Shown here piece by piece: positions 42,852 to 51,921 of a stretch of 64,000 nt of DNA (position 1 is its first letter; the number at the start of each line of letters is the position of its first letter). Under the pieces are notes generated by a model. The model worked only from the letters and a program-made list of their open reading frames with translations. It was not told the origin of the DNA and made no database searches. This DNA is from Paraflavitalea devenefica (lineage in GTDB: Bacteria; Bacteroidota; Bacteroidia; Chitinophagales; Chitinophagaceae), in the NCBI RefSeq assembly GCF_011759375.1, contig NZ_JAARML010000002.1:1550001-1614000 (forward strand), read 5' to 3'. The translations under genes were made by a program, and so were the position numbers.

Positions 42852-43832
42852 ATGCGTAAGAACCTCTTTCTTGTTGGTATGAGCTGTTTGTTAATAGCTG
42901 ACCCGGTTGGAACCATGGCGTCGCCATCAATAGATATAGCAGCCTGCACACGAATGGCTGCAGCGCCCAAAGACCTGATCGGGCGTTGGGATATTACGAT
43001 TGATGAAAATGGAACACCCAAGCCTTCCTGGCTGGAAGTAAAGCTCTCCGGCAGGCGTACCCTGGTAGGTTATTTTGTAGGCATTTCGGGTAGTGCGCGT
43101 CCTGTGTCTAATGTACAGTTTGACAGTACCGGCAAATTCAGCTTTGCCATCCCGCCGCAATGGGAGCGGGGCAACCAGGACCTGGTGCTGGAAGGAACAT
43201 TAACAGCTTCGGGCATGGAAGGCACGATTGTTACCCCCGAAGGAAAAAAATACAACTGGAAAGGGGTGAGAGCGCCCTTGTTAAAAAGGACTGCTGCGCC
43301 GGTTTGGGATAAACCCATCAATTTATTCAACGGCAAAGACCTGACCGGCTGGAAAGCCCTGAGTAAAACGAATCAATGGGAAGTAAGGAACGGCATTTTA
43401 ACCAGCCCGCAGTCGGGAGCCAACCTGGTGTCAGAACAAAAGTTCACCGATTTTAAATTGCATGTAGAGTTCAGGTTCCAAAAGGGAAGCAATAGTGGCG
43501 TGTACCTGAGAGGCCGTCATGAAGTACAGATAGAAGACAATCCCGCCAGCGAGCATCCTTCCAGTCAATTATTCAGCGGCGTATACGGATTTCTCACACC
43601 CAGTGAGATTGCTTCCAAAGGGGCAGACCAATGGCAAACGTATGATATTATATTAACCGGCCGGATGGTGACCGTAACCGTCAATGGAAAAACGGTGATC
43701 AGTAACCAGGAGATACCCGGTATTACCGGTGGGGCATTGGACAGTAATGAGGGAGAGCCCGGTCCTATTTACCTGCAGGGCGATCATGGCCCTATTGAAT
43801 TCAGGAAGATCGTGATCACGCCTGCGAAGTAA
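42852..43832 (+). CDS. DUF1080 family protein (3-keto-disaccharide hydrolase-like)
   Basis: 326 aa with a signal peptide. The N-terminal 100-residue beta domain (LIGRWDITIDENGTPKPSWL) precedes a DUF1080 jelly-roll: INLFNGKDLTGWKAL, TDFKLHVEFRFQKGSNSGVY, LRGRHEVQIEDN, and GPIYLQGDHGPIEFRKIVI at the end. DUF1080 proteins have been shown to act on 3-keto glycosides, products of Gfo/Idh or other sugar dehydrogenases. An oxidoreductase of that type lies upstream. Confidence 0.85.
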   Translation: MRKNLFLVGMSCLLIADPVGTMASPSIDIAACTRMAAAPKDLIGRWDITIDENGTPKPSWLEVKLSGRRTLVGYFVGISGSARPVSNVQFDSTGKFSFAIPPQWERGNQDLVLEGTLTASGMEGTIVTPEGKKYNWKGVRAPLLKRTAAPVWDKPINLFNGKDLTGWKALSKTNQWEVRNGILTSPQSGANLVSEQKFTDFKLHVEFRFQKGSNSGVYLRGRHEVQIEDNPASEHPSSQLFSGVYGFLTPSEIASKGADQWQTYDIILTGRMVTVTVNGKTVISNQEIPGITGGALDSNEGEPGPIYLQGDHGPIEFRKIVITPAK

Positions 43833-43888
43833 AAGTAATAAGAGCGGGAAGGGTCCCATGGCTGCATTTTTGCAGGTAGTCAATTTGT

Positions 43889-44086
43889 ATGGCAAAGAAA
43901 AAGACATTACCTGATCAGCCTGCGGAACTTCCCACTCCTTCCGAAGTACCGGAAATTCAACCTGACACTCCGGAACAACCTGTCCCGGAGTCGCCTGAAG
44001 AAGATCCCGGCCATGTTCCGGCGGAAGAACCGGTACCGGAAAACCCACCTACAGAAATCCCTCCTTTGCCTGAAAAGAAGGAATAA
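43889..44086 (+). CDS. Small Pro/Glu-rich protein
   Basis: 65 aa: MAKKKTLPDQP followed by repeats of Pro, Glu and Val (EVPEIQPDTPEQPVPESPEE). It is disordered, with no signal or membrane segment. Reading in this frame is clean from a good ATG to a stop, and the composition is biased for a protein rather than for a shadow frame. Function not predictable. A CTGCA-TTTT-TGCAG dyad (43863-43876) lies upstream. Confidence 0.5.
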   Translation: MAKKKTLPDQPAELPTPSEVPEIQPDTPEQPVPESPEEDPGHVPAEEPVPENPPTEIPPLPEKKE

Positions 44087-44146
44087 CGGAAGCTTATCCC
44101 GCCTGGCAGGATATTGGTATCATGATCCCTGAATAAATCCTGCCAC

Positions 44147-44989
44147 ATGAAATCCATACTCATTCTAACGGATTTTTCAGAAGCAGCATTCCGCGCTGCT
44201 GAATATGCCTGCGAACTGGTTGATTCCCTACAGGTAAGGCGGATTATTTTGTACCACACTTACCAAAGTATTGTGGTGGGGACAGATCTACCCACCAGTA
44301 CAGTAATGAATGACCGCCAGATCTACCTGGACAGCATGGAAGCGCTGGGCCTGGTACACGACCGGCTCAGGCCCCGGGTAGGGAATACGGTGAAAATTGA
44401 TCTGCTGGCAGAAGCGACGACCCTTTTCCCTGATTCCATCAATGCGTTATGCCGGCGGGAAGCAATTGACCTGATCGTGTTGGGCGTATCGGGCAAATCC
44501 GGCGCTGAAAAGTTTTTAATGGGAAGTGTCACCACGCAGGTACTGCAATCCAGTGAATGCCCGGCCCTGATCGTGCCGGAAGAAGCGGTGATAGGGAAAG
44601 GCATTAACAGTATTGTACTTGCAGCCGATCTGAAAGACGCTTCAACGATGCCTGTAAATCTCCTGTATAAATTTTTAGATGCTTTTCCTGCAGAACTACA
44701 TGTGGTGAATGTGCTGCCGGAAGCCAAAGAGAAGTATTCCCCTGAAACAGAAGAATCCATTGCCAAACTGCACGCAGTCCTGGAAAATTACAAACCTGCT
44801 TTTCATTATATCCAGGGAGATGATGTGGTAGCGAATATTCTTTCGTTTGCAGGGCAGCATCATGCTTCGCTGATCACGGCTGTTCCTAAAAAGCATGGAT
44901 TTTTGACTGCGCTGTTTCATAAGAGTGTTTCCAAAAAGCTGGCCTATCACACGCAGGTGCCGCTATTGGTTTTGCCGGCTGTACAATAA
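44147..44989 (+). CDS. Universal stress protein with tandem UspA domains
   Basis: 280 aa. N-terminal Usp domain: SILILTDFSEAAFRAAEYAC, then DLIVLGVSGKSGAEKFLMGS and VTTQVLQSSECPALIVP, the ATP-binding G-x2-G-x9-GS pattern. The second half is a Usp-like repeat (NSIVLAADLKDA, LITAVPKKHGFLTALFHKSV, TQVPLLVLPA) with a degenerate nucleotide motif. Cytosolic. Convergent with the cytochrome oxidase gene, 2 bp apart, leaving no room for a terminator. Confidence 0.9.
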   Translation: MKSILILTDFSEAAFRAAEYACELVDSLQVRRIILYHTYQSIVVGTDLPTSTVMNDRQIYLDSMEALGLVHDRLRPRVGNTVKIDLLAEATTLFPDSINALCRREAIDLIVLGVSGKSGAEKFLMGSVTTQVLQSSECPALIVPEEAVIGKGINSIVLAADLKDASTMPVNLLYKFLDAFPAELHVVNVLPEAKEKYSPETEESIAKLHAVLENYKPAFHYIQGDDVVANILSFAGQHHASLITAVPKKHGFLTALFHKSVSKKLAYHTQVPLLVLPAVQ

Positions 44990-44991
44990 AC

Positions 44992-46728
44992 TTACGACTT
45001 TACTTCATCCGGTTTTGCAGGCTCCGTCTGCGGAATAAAATCCCGGCCATTTTTACTGTAATCATAGGGCCAGCGGTGTACTTCCGGAATTTCACCTTTC
45101 CAGTTGCCGTGGCCAGGAACGAGTGCTGTTGTCCATTCCAGGGTATTGGCGCTCCAGGGATTGTTATTGTGCACTTTTCTGCCCTTGAAAATGGAATAGA
45201 AAAAGTTGACCACAAAAAGTAATTGAATGCCAAATACAATGATGGCGGCGATGGTGATTGTCCTGTTCAGGCCTCCAAAATGTTTAAAGGATGCCCAGTC
45301 GGAATAACTATAATAACGCCTGGGCAGGCCGGCCAATCCCAGGTAATGCATTGGCCAGAAGATCACATAAGCGCCTGCCAGTGTGATCCAGAAGTGGATC
45401 TGCGCCAGCACTTCATTCATATACCGGCCATACATTTTCGGAAACCAGTGATAGATGCCGGCAAACATGCCAAACATAGCCGCCACACCCATTACGATGT
45501 GAAAGTGCGCCACAATGAAGTAGGTATCATGCAGGTGCATGTCAATGACCGAATTGCCCAGCCAGATGCCGGTAAGGCCGCCGGAAATAAAAAGACTTAC
45601 AAAACCGATGGAGAACAGCATGGCTGGCGTAAGCCGCAGGTTACCTTTCCACAGGGTAGTGAGCCAATTAAATACTTTGACGGCAGAAGGTACAGCAATG
45701 AGCAAGGTGAGCAACACAAAGACAGATCCTAAAAAGGGATTCATACCGGTAACAAACATGTGGTGGGCCCATACGAGAAAGGAGAGGACCATAATGGTGA
45801 ACAGGGAGGCAACCATGGCCATATACCCAAATATTGGTTTCCGGGCATGCACACTCATTACTTCCGATACGATGCCCATAGCCGGTAAGATAACAATGTA
45901 TACCTCCGGATGCCCCAGGAACCAAAACAGGTGCTGGTATAAGATGGCATTGCCTCCTTCGTGGGGCAGCGCCTGCCGGGTGGAGCTGATAAAAATATCG
46001 GATAGATAAAAGCTGGTACCGAGGTTCCTGTCGAAGGTCAATAATATAAAGGCCGATAATAAAACGGGAAAGGAGAGTACGCCTAAAATAGCGGTAAAGA
46101 ATAATCCCCAGGTTGATAAGGGCAACCGGGTCATACTCATGCCTTTGGTCCGCAGGTTTAAAACAGTAGCAATGTAGTTAATGCCTCCCAATAAGGTGGA
46201 AATGATGAAGAAGGCCAAACTCAATATCCACAGGTCCATGCCTGTTTGGGAACCCGGCATGGCATCATGCAGGGCGCTGAGGGGAGGATAGGCGGTCCAT
46301 CCGCCACTGGCCGGACCGGTTTGTACAAAAAGGGAAATAAGCATGATGACCCCGGCCATAAAGAAAAACCAATAAGAAAGCATGTTGAGCAATGGAGAGG
46401 CCATATCACGGGCGCCTACCTGCAAAGGGATCAGCAGGTTGGCAAACGTGCCACTCAATCCTGCTGTTAACACAAAAAAGATCATAATAGTACCATGCAT
46501 GGTAACAAGCGCATAGTAAAATTCGGGTTGTAGCTTACCATCTTTTGCCCAGTGGCCCAGTATGTTTTCAAGCCAGGGAAATGCTCTGTCCGGGTAGCCC
46601 AGTTGCAGCCGGAATAACACAGAGAAAAGCGCTCCTATGATAGCCCAGACAATGCCTGTTATCAGGAATTGCCTGGAGATCATTTTATGGTCCTGGCTAA
46701 AAATATAGGTTGTCCAGAAGTTTTCCAT
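44992..46728 (-). CDS. Cytochrome c oxidase subunit I-like (A1-type heme-copper oxidase)
   Basis: 578 aa, 12 predicted membrane helices. All redox ligands are present: TMHGTIMIFFVLTAG (heme a), HPEVYIVILPAMG (CuB His, crosslinked Tyr and the proton-channel Glu), WAHHMFVTGMNP (two CuB His), VPSAVKVFNWL (K-channel Lys) and HDTYFIVAHFHIVMG (heme ligands). It lacks neighbouring subunits II, III or assembly genes, unusual for this family. Its ATG overlaps the TAA of the debranching-like gene (TAATG), so it is the last gene of a GT4-debranching-COX1 unit. It could pair with subunits encoded elsewhere. Confidence 0.9.
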   Translation of the reverse strand: MENFWTTYIFSQDHKMISRQFLITGIVWAIIGALFSVLFRLQLGYPDRAFPWLENILGHWAKDGKLQPEFYYALVTMHGTIMIFFVLTAGLSGTFANLLIPLQVGARDMASPLLNMLSYWFFFMAGVIMLISLFVQTGPASGGWTAYPPLSALHDAMPGSQTGMDLWILSLAFFIISTLLGGINYIATVLNLRTKGMSMTRLPLSTWGLFFTAILGVLSFPVLLSAFILLTFDRNLGTSFYLSDIFISSTRQALPHEGGNAILYQHLFWFLGHPEVYIVILPAMGIVSEVMSVHARKPIFGYMAMVASLFTIMVLSFLVWAHHMFVTGMNPFLGSVFVLLTLLIAVPSAVKVFNWLTTLWKGNLRLTPAMLFSIGFVSLFISGGLTGIWLGNSVIDMHLHDTYFIVAHFHIVMGVAAMFGMFAGIYHWFPKMYGRYMNEVLAQIHFWITLAGAYVIFWPMHYLGLAGLPRRYYSYSDWASFKHFGGLNRTITIAAIIVFGIQLLFVVNFFYSIFKGRKVHNNNPWSANTLEWTTALVPGHGNWKGEIPEVHRWPYDYSKNGRDFIPQTEPAKPDEVKS

Positions 46729-48890
46729 TATTTTTTTATTATCACGGCCCAGTCTTCCGGCTTTTGCAAGAGATTGAAACCAACATCAAATTGGATACGG
46801 GAGAGGTTGAGGTTGCAGGAGCTATTTCCCAGCCGCAGGTTAGAAATAAATATATGTTCCAGGTAGGGTGGTAGTATGGGCTTTTCGAAAGTGATGACTT
46901 TGGTAAGTGCGTTGATGTTGATACGAAAACAGGTTTGCAGCATCATGAATACGACCGCTACCGACCAGGCCTGGGGTGAGCAGGCCACCGGGTAACTGGT
47001 AGGGCCTTCACCACGCCGGCGCTCGAATCCGCAGAATAGTTCAGGCAGCCGCTGAAGATCTATAAATAAAGAAGCGTCGAACATCCCCTGCATTATTTTT
47101 AAGGCATGGTCCTGGTAATTGTATATCGATAAACCATAAGCAATAAGTGCATTGTCATGTGGCCATACCGATCCGTTATGATAAGACATGGGATTATAAC
47201 GATGCTCCCGGTCGCTTAAAGTGCGTATGCCCCATCCTGTAAACATATCACTGTCCAGTAATGTGCCGGCCAGTTTCCGGGCATTTTCTTCATTGGCTAT
47301 ACGGGTAAAAAGGCAATGGCCTGCATTGGAGGAAACTACCCGGCAGGGGCGTTTATTGCCGTCTAAGGCAATCACAAAACATTTGAGGGCTTCATCCCAG
47401 AAGCGCTTATTAAATTGTTCCTTTAATGAGGCTGCTTCCTTAAAAAGTTTCTCCGAGAGTGCCGGTTCATTAAAATGCTTCGCCAACGTGGCGGCATAAT
47501 ATTTTGCGCTGTATACATACCCCTGTACCTCGCAAAGGGCAATTGGCGGCGGGGCCAACTGGCCATCTTCATGCATGATGGAATCAAAAGAGTCCTTCCA
47601 GCCCTGGTTCGTAAGGCCGTTTTCGGCCTTGTGCTGGTATTCCACCAATCCATCTCCATCTACATCCCCATATTTGTCTATCCAGTCGAGGGCAGCCATT
47701 ATATGCGGCCATAATCTTTTAATGGTTGCTTCATCGGCGGTGCGTTCATAATACATGCCGGCGAGCATTACAAAGAGGGGGGTAGCGTCTATAGTACCAT
47801 AATACTCTTTAAAAGGTATTTCTCCTGTATTGGCCATTTCCCCGCTACGCATTTCATGGAGTATTTTGCCGGGCTCGGCATCTTTGGACGGTATTAATTG
47901 GGTAGCCTGTTTTTGGGCAAGAAAGATCAACACATCCTTGCTTACTTCCGGCGCCAGCCACAATGTTTCCATCGCGGTGATCAATCCATCCCGCCCAAAA
48001 GCTGTATTGTACCAGGGCACGCCTGCATAGGGGTAATTGCCATATTCCGTTTGCGTCAGTAAGGAAAGGATGTCGGCTCTTGACCGGTTGATCCAATGGT
48101 TAAACTGGCTGTTGGAAGTATAGATATTGGCAAAAAGCCCCCGGGTTTTATTGATTTCTTCTTCTATAGATTCTCTGGCCACCTGGAAATCAATGTCTGC
48201 GTTTTTTTCATTCCCTGTTTTAAAATAAACGGTGTAATTGATGATTACCTGTTGTTTGGGTTGCAGGTGGAGCTTAAAGTGTACACTATTGCTGATAATA
48301 TAAAAAGCAACTTCGGTAACAAATACAATACTGGTTTCACGCTGCAGGTCATCGTGCCCCTGGTACCTGAAAATGATCCGGTCAGTTTCTGCATGACAGG
48401 AAGTATCATTGGCCTTCACCTTACGGTCAAGCCCCCGTATCTCAAATATATCTTTGAAGTCGGCGCCAAAAGTCAATGAAAAAGTAACCTGGCATTCCCG
48501 TTCATCATAGTTCATGCACCTTAATTCTTCGTAAAAAGCTTTGTTGCGTATAAATTGGGTACGCGAGATATGGAGTGTATTTTCAGGAATACAGTCATTG
48601 AGTACAGGGTTGGTAAGGTCAATGGAGATGATCTCGTTGTCTTCTTTGATGGCGCTGCTCAGCAATAAAGGTCTCTTTTCTTCCATGGCCAGCACAAGCC
48701 TGTTTAAAAAGCGGGTGCCGTCATGATAGATACCCCGTACATTTTTACCGCCGGGGGAAATATTTCCTGTCTGGTCGAAGACCCCGAAGGTGTTGTAATG
48801 ATTAATGACCTGGTTGAGATCATCAGTGTTCACTGCTTCGGCCGAGATATGGAATTTATTGTCTGCTGTTTCCGGATGACCTGCTTGCAT
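46728..48890 (-). CDS. Glycogen-debranching/amylo-alpha-1,6-glucosidase-like protein
   Basis: 720 aa from MQAGHPETADNK (48890); longer frames overlap the glycosyltransferase. The N-terminal beta domain resembles the glycogen-debranching N-terminal family (GIYHDGTRFLNRLVLAME, NTLHISRTQFIR). The (alpha/alpha)6-barrel C-terminal half has NYPYAGVPWYNTAFGRDGLI, the long helical VEYQHKAENGLTNQGWKDSF and PMSYHNGSVWPHDNALIAYG motifs of the GH63/GH15-like group. One base after the glycosyltransferase stop, overlapping the next gene. Probably cytosolic, acting on a branched alpha-glucan or glucoside. Confidence 0.87.
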   Translation of the reverse strand: MQAGHPETADNKFHISAEAVNTDDLNQVINHYNTFGVFDQTGNISPGGKNVRGIYHDGTRFLNRLVLAMEEKRPLLLSSAIKEDNEIISIDLTNPVLNDCIPENTLHISRTQFIRNKAFYEELRCMNYDERECQVTFSLTFGADFKDIFEIRGLDRKVKANDTSCHAETDRIIFRYQGHDDLQRETSIVFVTEVAFYIISNSVHFKLHLQPKQQVIINYTVYFKTGNEKNADIDFQVARESIEEEINKTRGLFANIYTSNSQFNHWINRSRADILSLLTQTEYGNYPYAGVPWYNTAFGRDGLITAMETLWLAPEVSKDVLIFLAQKQATQLIPSKDAEPGKILHEMRSGEMANTGEIPFKEYYGTIDATPLFVMLAGMYYERTADEATIKRLWPHIMAALDWIDKYGDVDGDGLVEYQHKAENGLTNQGWKDSFDSIMHEDGQLAPPPIALCEVQGYVYSAKYYAATLAKHFNEPALSEKLFKEAASLKEQFNKRFWDEALKCFVIALDGNKRPCRVVSSNAGHCLFTRIANEENARKLAGTLLDSDMFTGWGIRTLSDREHRYNPMSYHNGSVWPHDNALIAYGLSIYNYQDHALKIMQGMFDASLFIDLQRLPELFCGFERRRGEGPTSYPVACSPQAWSVAVVFMMLQTCFRININALTKVITFEKPILPPYLEHIFISNLRLGNSSCNLNLSRIQFDVGFNLLQKPEDWAVIIKK

Positions 48891-48891
48891 A

Positions 48892-50001
48892 TTATTCTTT
48901 TTTAAGTTGAACTTCAGCCCCCGCCGGTAAGTTATTCCTGCCGGGAGCCGGGAAGGATGTTGCCCGAAAATGATGGCTATCCTGCAACACCTGTATATAT
49001 AAGCGGAGGTAATCTTCTGCCATTCTTCCGGCAGTGAACCTTTCTTCAAAAACACGCCGGATAGCCGGGCGCGAAAGCTGTTTGATCCTGCTCACCGCCT
49101 GTACCGCTTCCGGTATGGATTCCACCACAAAGCCGGTGATACCATGGTCAATTACTTCGGGAACGGACCCGTTTTTAAAAGCAATAACAGGTGTACCACA
49201 ACTGAGGGCTTCAATCATTACCAGGCCAAAAGGCTCCGACCAGTTGATCGGGAACAATAAGGCTTTGGCCTTGCCTAAAAAGGAGGTCTTCTCCTGTTCA
49301 TTGATTTCGCCTACATATTCTACCAGCGGATGGTCAATCAAATGGGCAATGTGTTTTTCAAAATAATGCTGGTCTACCTTATCAATTTTGGCGGCTATTT
49401 TAATCGGACAATTGCACTCAATAGCGATCTGGATGGCCCAGTCTACTCCCTTTTCCGGCGATATCCTGCCGATGAAGGCAAGGTATTCACCATTCCCCTC
49501 CTGCAAAGGATGCAGGCCCGCCGGTAAACCATGGTACACCGTACCTATCCAATTGGCCTGTGGAAGGGGCAAGCGCTGACTATTGGAAATAGAGATGACC
49601 TTTTGCCGGGGAAATTCATTGTACAGCGGTTGCAGGTCGGGTAAATCGAGCCGTCCATGTAAGGTGGTTATACAGGGCGTATCGCAGCGGGAACTGAAGG
49701 GGAAATGCAGGAAGTCGGTATGAAAATGAATAATGTCAAATTCCTTTGCCTGGCGTATTACTTTTTCCAACTGAACAATACAATGTGCCAGGGGATCAAT
49801 GCAATCCGGGTTGAGCCGGAGTGCCTCATGGGTGATGGGAATGAGTTGGGCAGTGGTCACAGAGTCGCCGGAAGCAAATAAAGTTACTTCATGCTTGCGC
49901 CGTACCAGTTCTTCCGTCAGGTAATGGATCACACGTTCGGTTCCTCCGTATAGTTTGGGAGGTACGGCTTCAAATAATGGCGCTACCTGTGCTATTTTCA
50001 T
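48892..50001 (-). CDS. Family 4 glycosyltransferase
   Basis: 369 aa from MKIAQVAPLFEAVPP (50001). GT-B fold: the N-terminal KLYGGTERVIHYLTEELVRR glycine loop, then LAFIGRISPEKGVDWAIQIA, ALLFPINWSEPFGLVMIEAL (E-x7-E motif), SCGTPVIAFKNGSVPEVI. Members of this branch often sit beside debranching-like proteins and may make an alpha-glucan or glucoside in stress; donor and acceptor are unknown. First gene of a three-gene coupled unit. A 145-bp gap separates it from hsp20. Confidence 0.87.
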   Translation of the reverse strand: MKIAQVAPLFEAVPPKLYGGTERVIHYLTEELVRRKHEVTLFASGDSVTTAQLIPITHEALRLNPDCIDPLAHCIVQLEKVIRQAKEFDIIHFHTDFLHFPFSSRCDTPCITTLHGRLDLPDLQPLYNEFPRQKVISISNSQRLPLPQANWIGTVYHGLPAGLHPLQEGNGEYLAFIGRISPEKGVDWAIQIAIECNCPIKIAAKIDKVDQHYFEKHIAHLIDHPLVEYVGEINEQEKTSFLGKAKALLFPINWSEPFGLVMIEALSCGTPVIAFKNGSVPEVIDHGITGFVVESIPEAVQAVSRIKQLSRPAIRRVFEERFTAGRMAEDYLRLYIQVLQDSHHFRATSFPAPGRNNLPAGAEVQLKKE

Positions 50002-50146
50002 ACGAATAGATATATGCTTAAGCAAGAAAGGTTCAGACTTAAGCCCAAACCTTCCTTCGCTGATACTGGTGACAGTATCATTCAGATGAAAAGCTGCAAA
50101 TGTCGTATCGTTCCTTTGTACGTATTGGGCACGGATGCCGTTGAAT

Positions 50147-50584
50147 CTATTTTATAGCTATTTGTTTGGTAGCTTTTACCTGCTGCTCACTTTTCGGTAT
50201 AGTCAGTTTTAATATCCCGTCTGAGTAAGTAGCATTAATGCCGTCATCTTTGGCATTGTCGGGCAATTGGAATGACCGGGTAAAAGAGCTATAGCTGTAT
50301 TCCCGCCTATTGTATTGTTTCTTGTCTCCTTCTGAAGTTTCGGTCCTTGCTTCTGCACTGATCGTCAGTATATCATCTTCTACATTCACCTTAAAATCCT
50401 CCTTTTTAAAGCCCGGCGCTACCACTTCAATGTTAAACCCTTTATCATCTTCGCTAATGTTTACGGCTGGTAACGATGATTTTGAAGGCCTGAAATCAGC
50501 AGGAAAGAAACTTTCCAGGTTAAAGAAATCCCGCCAGGGATCATAAGGCCTTGCTTCCTTGTTTCTTTTGGTGAGTGTATTCAT
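50147..50584 (-). CDS. Hsp20/alpha-crystallin small heat-shock protein
   Basis: 145 aa from MNTLTKRNKEA (50584). The crystallin domain spans about 40-140: PAVNISEDDKGFNIEVVAPG, FKKEDFKVNVEDDILTISAE, FTRSFQLPDNAKDDGINATY and the C-terminal SDGILKLTIPK; an I-x-I-like end is replaced by KQIAIK. ATP-independent holdase, cytosolic. A full AAGGAGGTTATT sits 5 nt before the ATG, exceptional in this phylum, where leaders usually lack a Shine-Dalgarno. A candidate TTG-N19-TATTTTTT promoter lies upstream. Confidence 0.92.
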   Translation of the reverse strand: MNTLTKRNKEARPYDPWRDFFNLESFFPADFRPSKSSLPAVNISEDDKGFNIEVVAPGFKKEDFKVNVEDDILTISAEARTETSEGDKKQYNRREYSYSSFTRSFQLPDNAKDDGINATYSDGILKLTIPKSEQQVKATKQIAIK

Positions 50585-50705
50585 AATAACCTCCTTTTTG
50601 CAGGCTTCAGGCAAAAAAAATATGCCATCCGGTAGATTGAGCAATCTTTTACAGATGTGTGAAAAATTGGGTCATTTTGTGGTTATCACCACCCGATTAA
50701 CCCAT

Positions 50706-51257
50706 TTATTTTACTTCGGGCCAGGTACCTGGCGGAGGCGCCGGTTCCTGTAAAATAGAAGGTGATTTATCCTTGGTTTGATTGTGTTTTATTACATAGG
50801 AAACCAGGACCGACATAAAAGCGCCGGCTCCGAAGTTGACAATAGTGGCTGTTACATAAATGAGCATGAGCGTGCCTTCATTGTCTTTATTGAGCGCCTG
50901 CGGCGCCCTGCTCAGAAAGGCATCCTGGCTGTTACCGCTCAAAAATCCCGGTATAAACACAAAACATAAAATAGTAGCACAGATAACTGCAATAGCGATC
51001 CCCACAAAAATGGCCATGTGGCCGGCTATGATCATCATCCACGTGCTTTTATAGTCCGGGCGGCGTCTGGTAAGCGTAATGGAATAAATTAATATGACAA
51101 ACATGAAGAGTATGGAACCTATGAATAAAATAGCCGAATAATAATAACTGGCGATAGCCAAATACAACAACACAGGGATCGAATACGCAAGGCCCGCCAA
51201 TGTGCCATAGAGGGTATATTCCCTCAAATGCCTTCGGTCAAAAAGTGTATTAGCCAT
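50706..51257 (-). CDS. Four-helix membrane protein of unknown function
   Basis: 183 aa with four clear hydrophobic segments (about residues 14-36, 38-58, 72-100, 124-150), e.g. AILFIGSILFMFVILIYSIT. The acidic/proline-rich tail (SPSILQEPAPPPGTWPEV) is probably cytosolic. Family not recognised. Same strand as Hsp20 but 121 bp upstream. Confidence 0.65.
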   Translation of the reverse strand: MANTLFDRRHLREYTLYGTLAGLAYSIPVLLYLAIASYYYSAILFIGSILFMFVILIYSITLTRRRPDYKSTWMMIIAGHMAIFVGIAIAVICATILCFVFIPGFLSGNSQDAFLSRAPQALNKDNEGTLMLIYVTATIVNFGAGAFMSVLVSYVIKHNQTKDKSPSILQEPAPPPGTWPEVK

Positions 51258-51450
51258 GACGTTTTTTTAATAGATGGTACAAAAGATATGCCCCCTGAGC
51301 AGGCTGAGAATGATGCGTGCAGGCCTGTGGATTCATTTCCCCGGCATAATCTTACCGTCTTTGGCTCTTTTTTAACGATTGTCAGGCAATGATTCCCTGC
51401 CTGTTCCCGTTTCCGGTTTTACCTATTTGCCATTTACCTATTTATTACCT

Positions 51451-51918
51451 ATGATCATACAACGGACAATATTCTTCCTGGCGCTTTCTGTTTTCTTTGT
51501 ACTCCTTATTGCCAGTGGGAAGGTCATCTGGTTTCTGCGGTCTGAAAAAACAACCGGTGTTTTTTCTTTTGAAGGAAAGGGCAATGCACTGGAACAGATC
51601 CGGATCACCCATTCCTTCATTTATTTCAGGCATGGTAAAGACACGGTATGGTTCAATGGCCCCATCGGTCTCAATGTGCCAGAAGGCGCTGCCATTCCGG
51701 TGCGGTATAACCCGGCCAATCCTTCGGATGCGACAGTAAATACTTTCTATGGTATATGGGGTGGTACACTGGTATATTGCAGCCTGCCACTGCTGGTGCT
51801 GTTGGTGCTGGTGGTGCATCCCCATATCATACCTTACCGTTCCGTGATCCTGCTCAGCCGCAAAAGACCCTTTATGCAGCTCAGGTTGAAGGACGCTGCC
51901 GGAAATCCTTTTAGCTGA
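51451..51918 (+). CDS. DUF3592-like membrane protein
   Basis: 155 aa from MIIQRTIFFLAL (51451); the longer frame would start with TTG. An N-terminal helix (about 5-25), a beta domain ending with IPVRYNPANPSDATVNTFYG, the hallmark of DUF3592, and a C-terminal helix (CSLPLLVLLVLVV). Unknown function. Convergent with the reductase gene, 3 bp apart. Confidence 0.7.
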   Translation: MIIQRTIFFLALSVFFVLLIASGKVIWFLRSEKTTGVFSFEGKGNALEQIRITHSFIYFRHGKDTVWFNGPIGLNVPEGAAIPVRYNPANPSDATVNTFYGIWGGTLVYCSLPLLVLLVLVVHPHIIPYRSVILLSRKRPFMQLRLKDAAGNPFS

Positions 51919-51921
51919 TCC

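Noticed and set aside
44992-46728. cbb3-type or quinol oxidase subunit
   Set aside because: The HPEVYIVILP and WAHHMF motifs with the conserved Glu and Tyr point to the A1-type cytochrome c oxidase subunit I, not cbb3.
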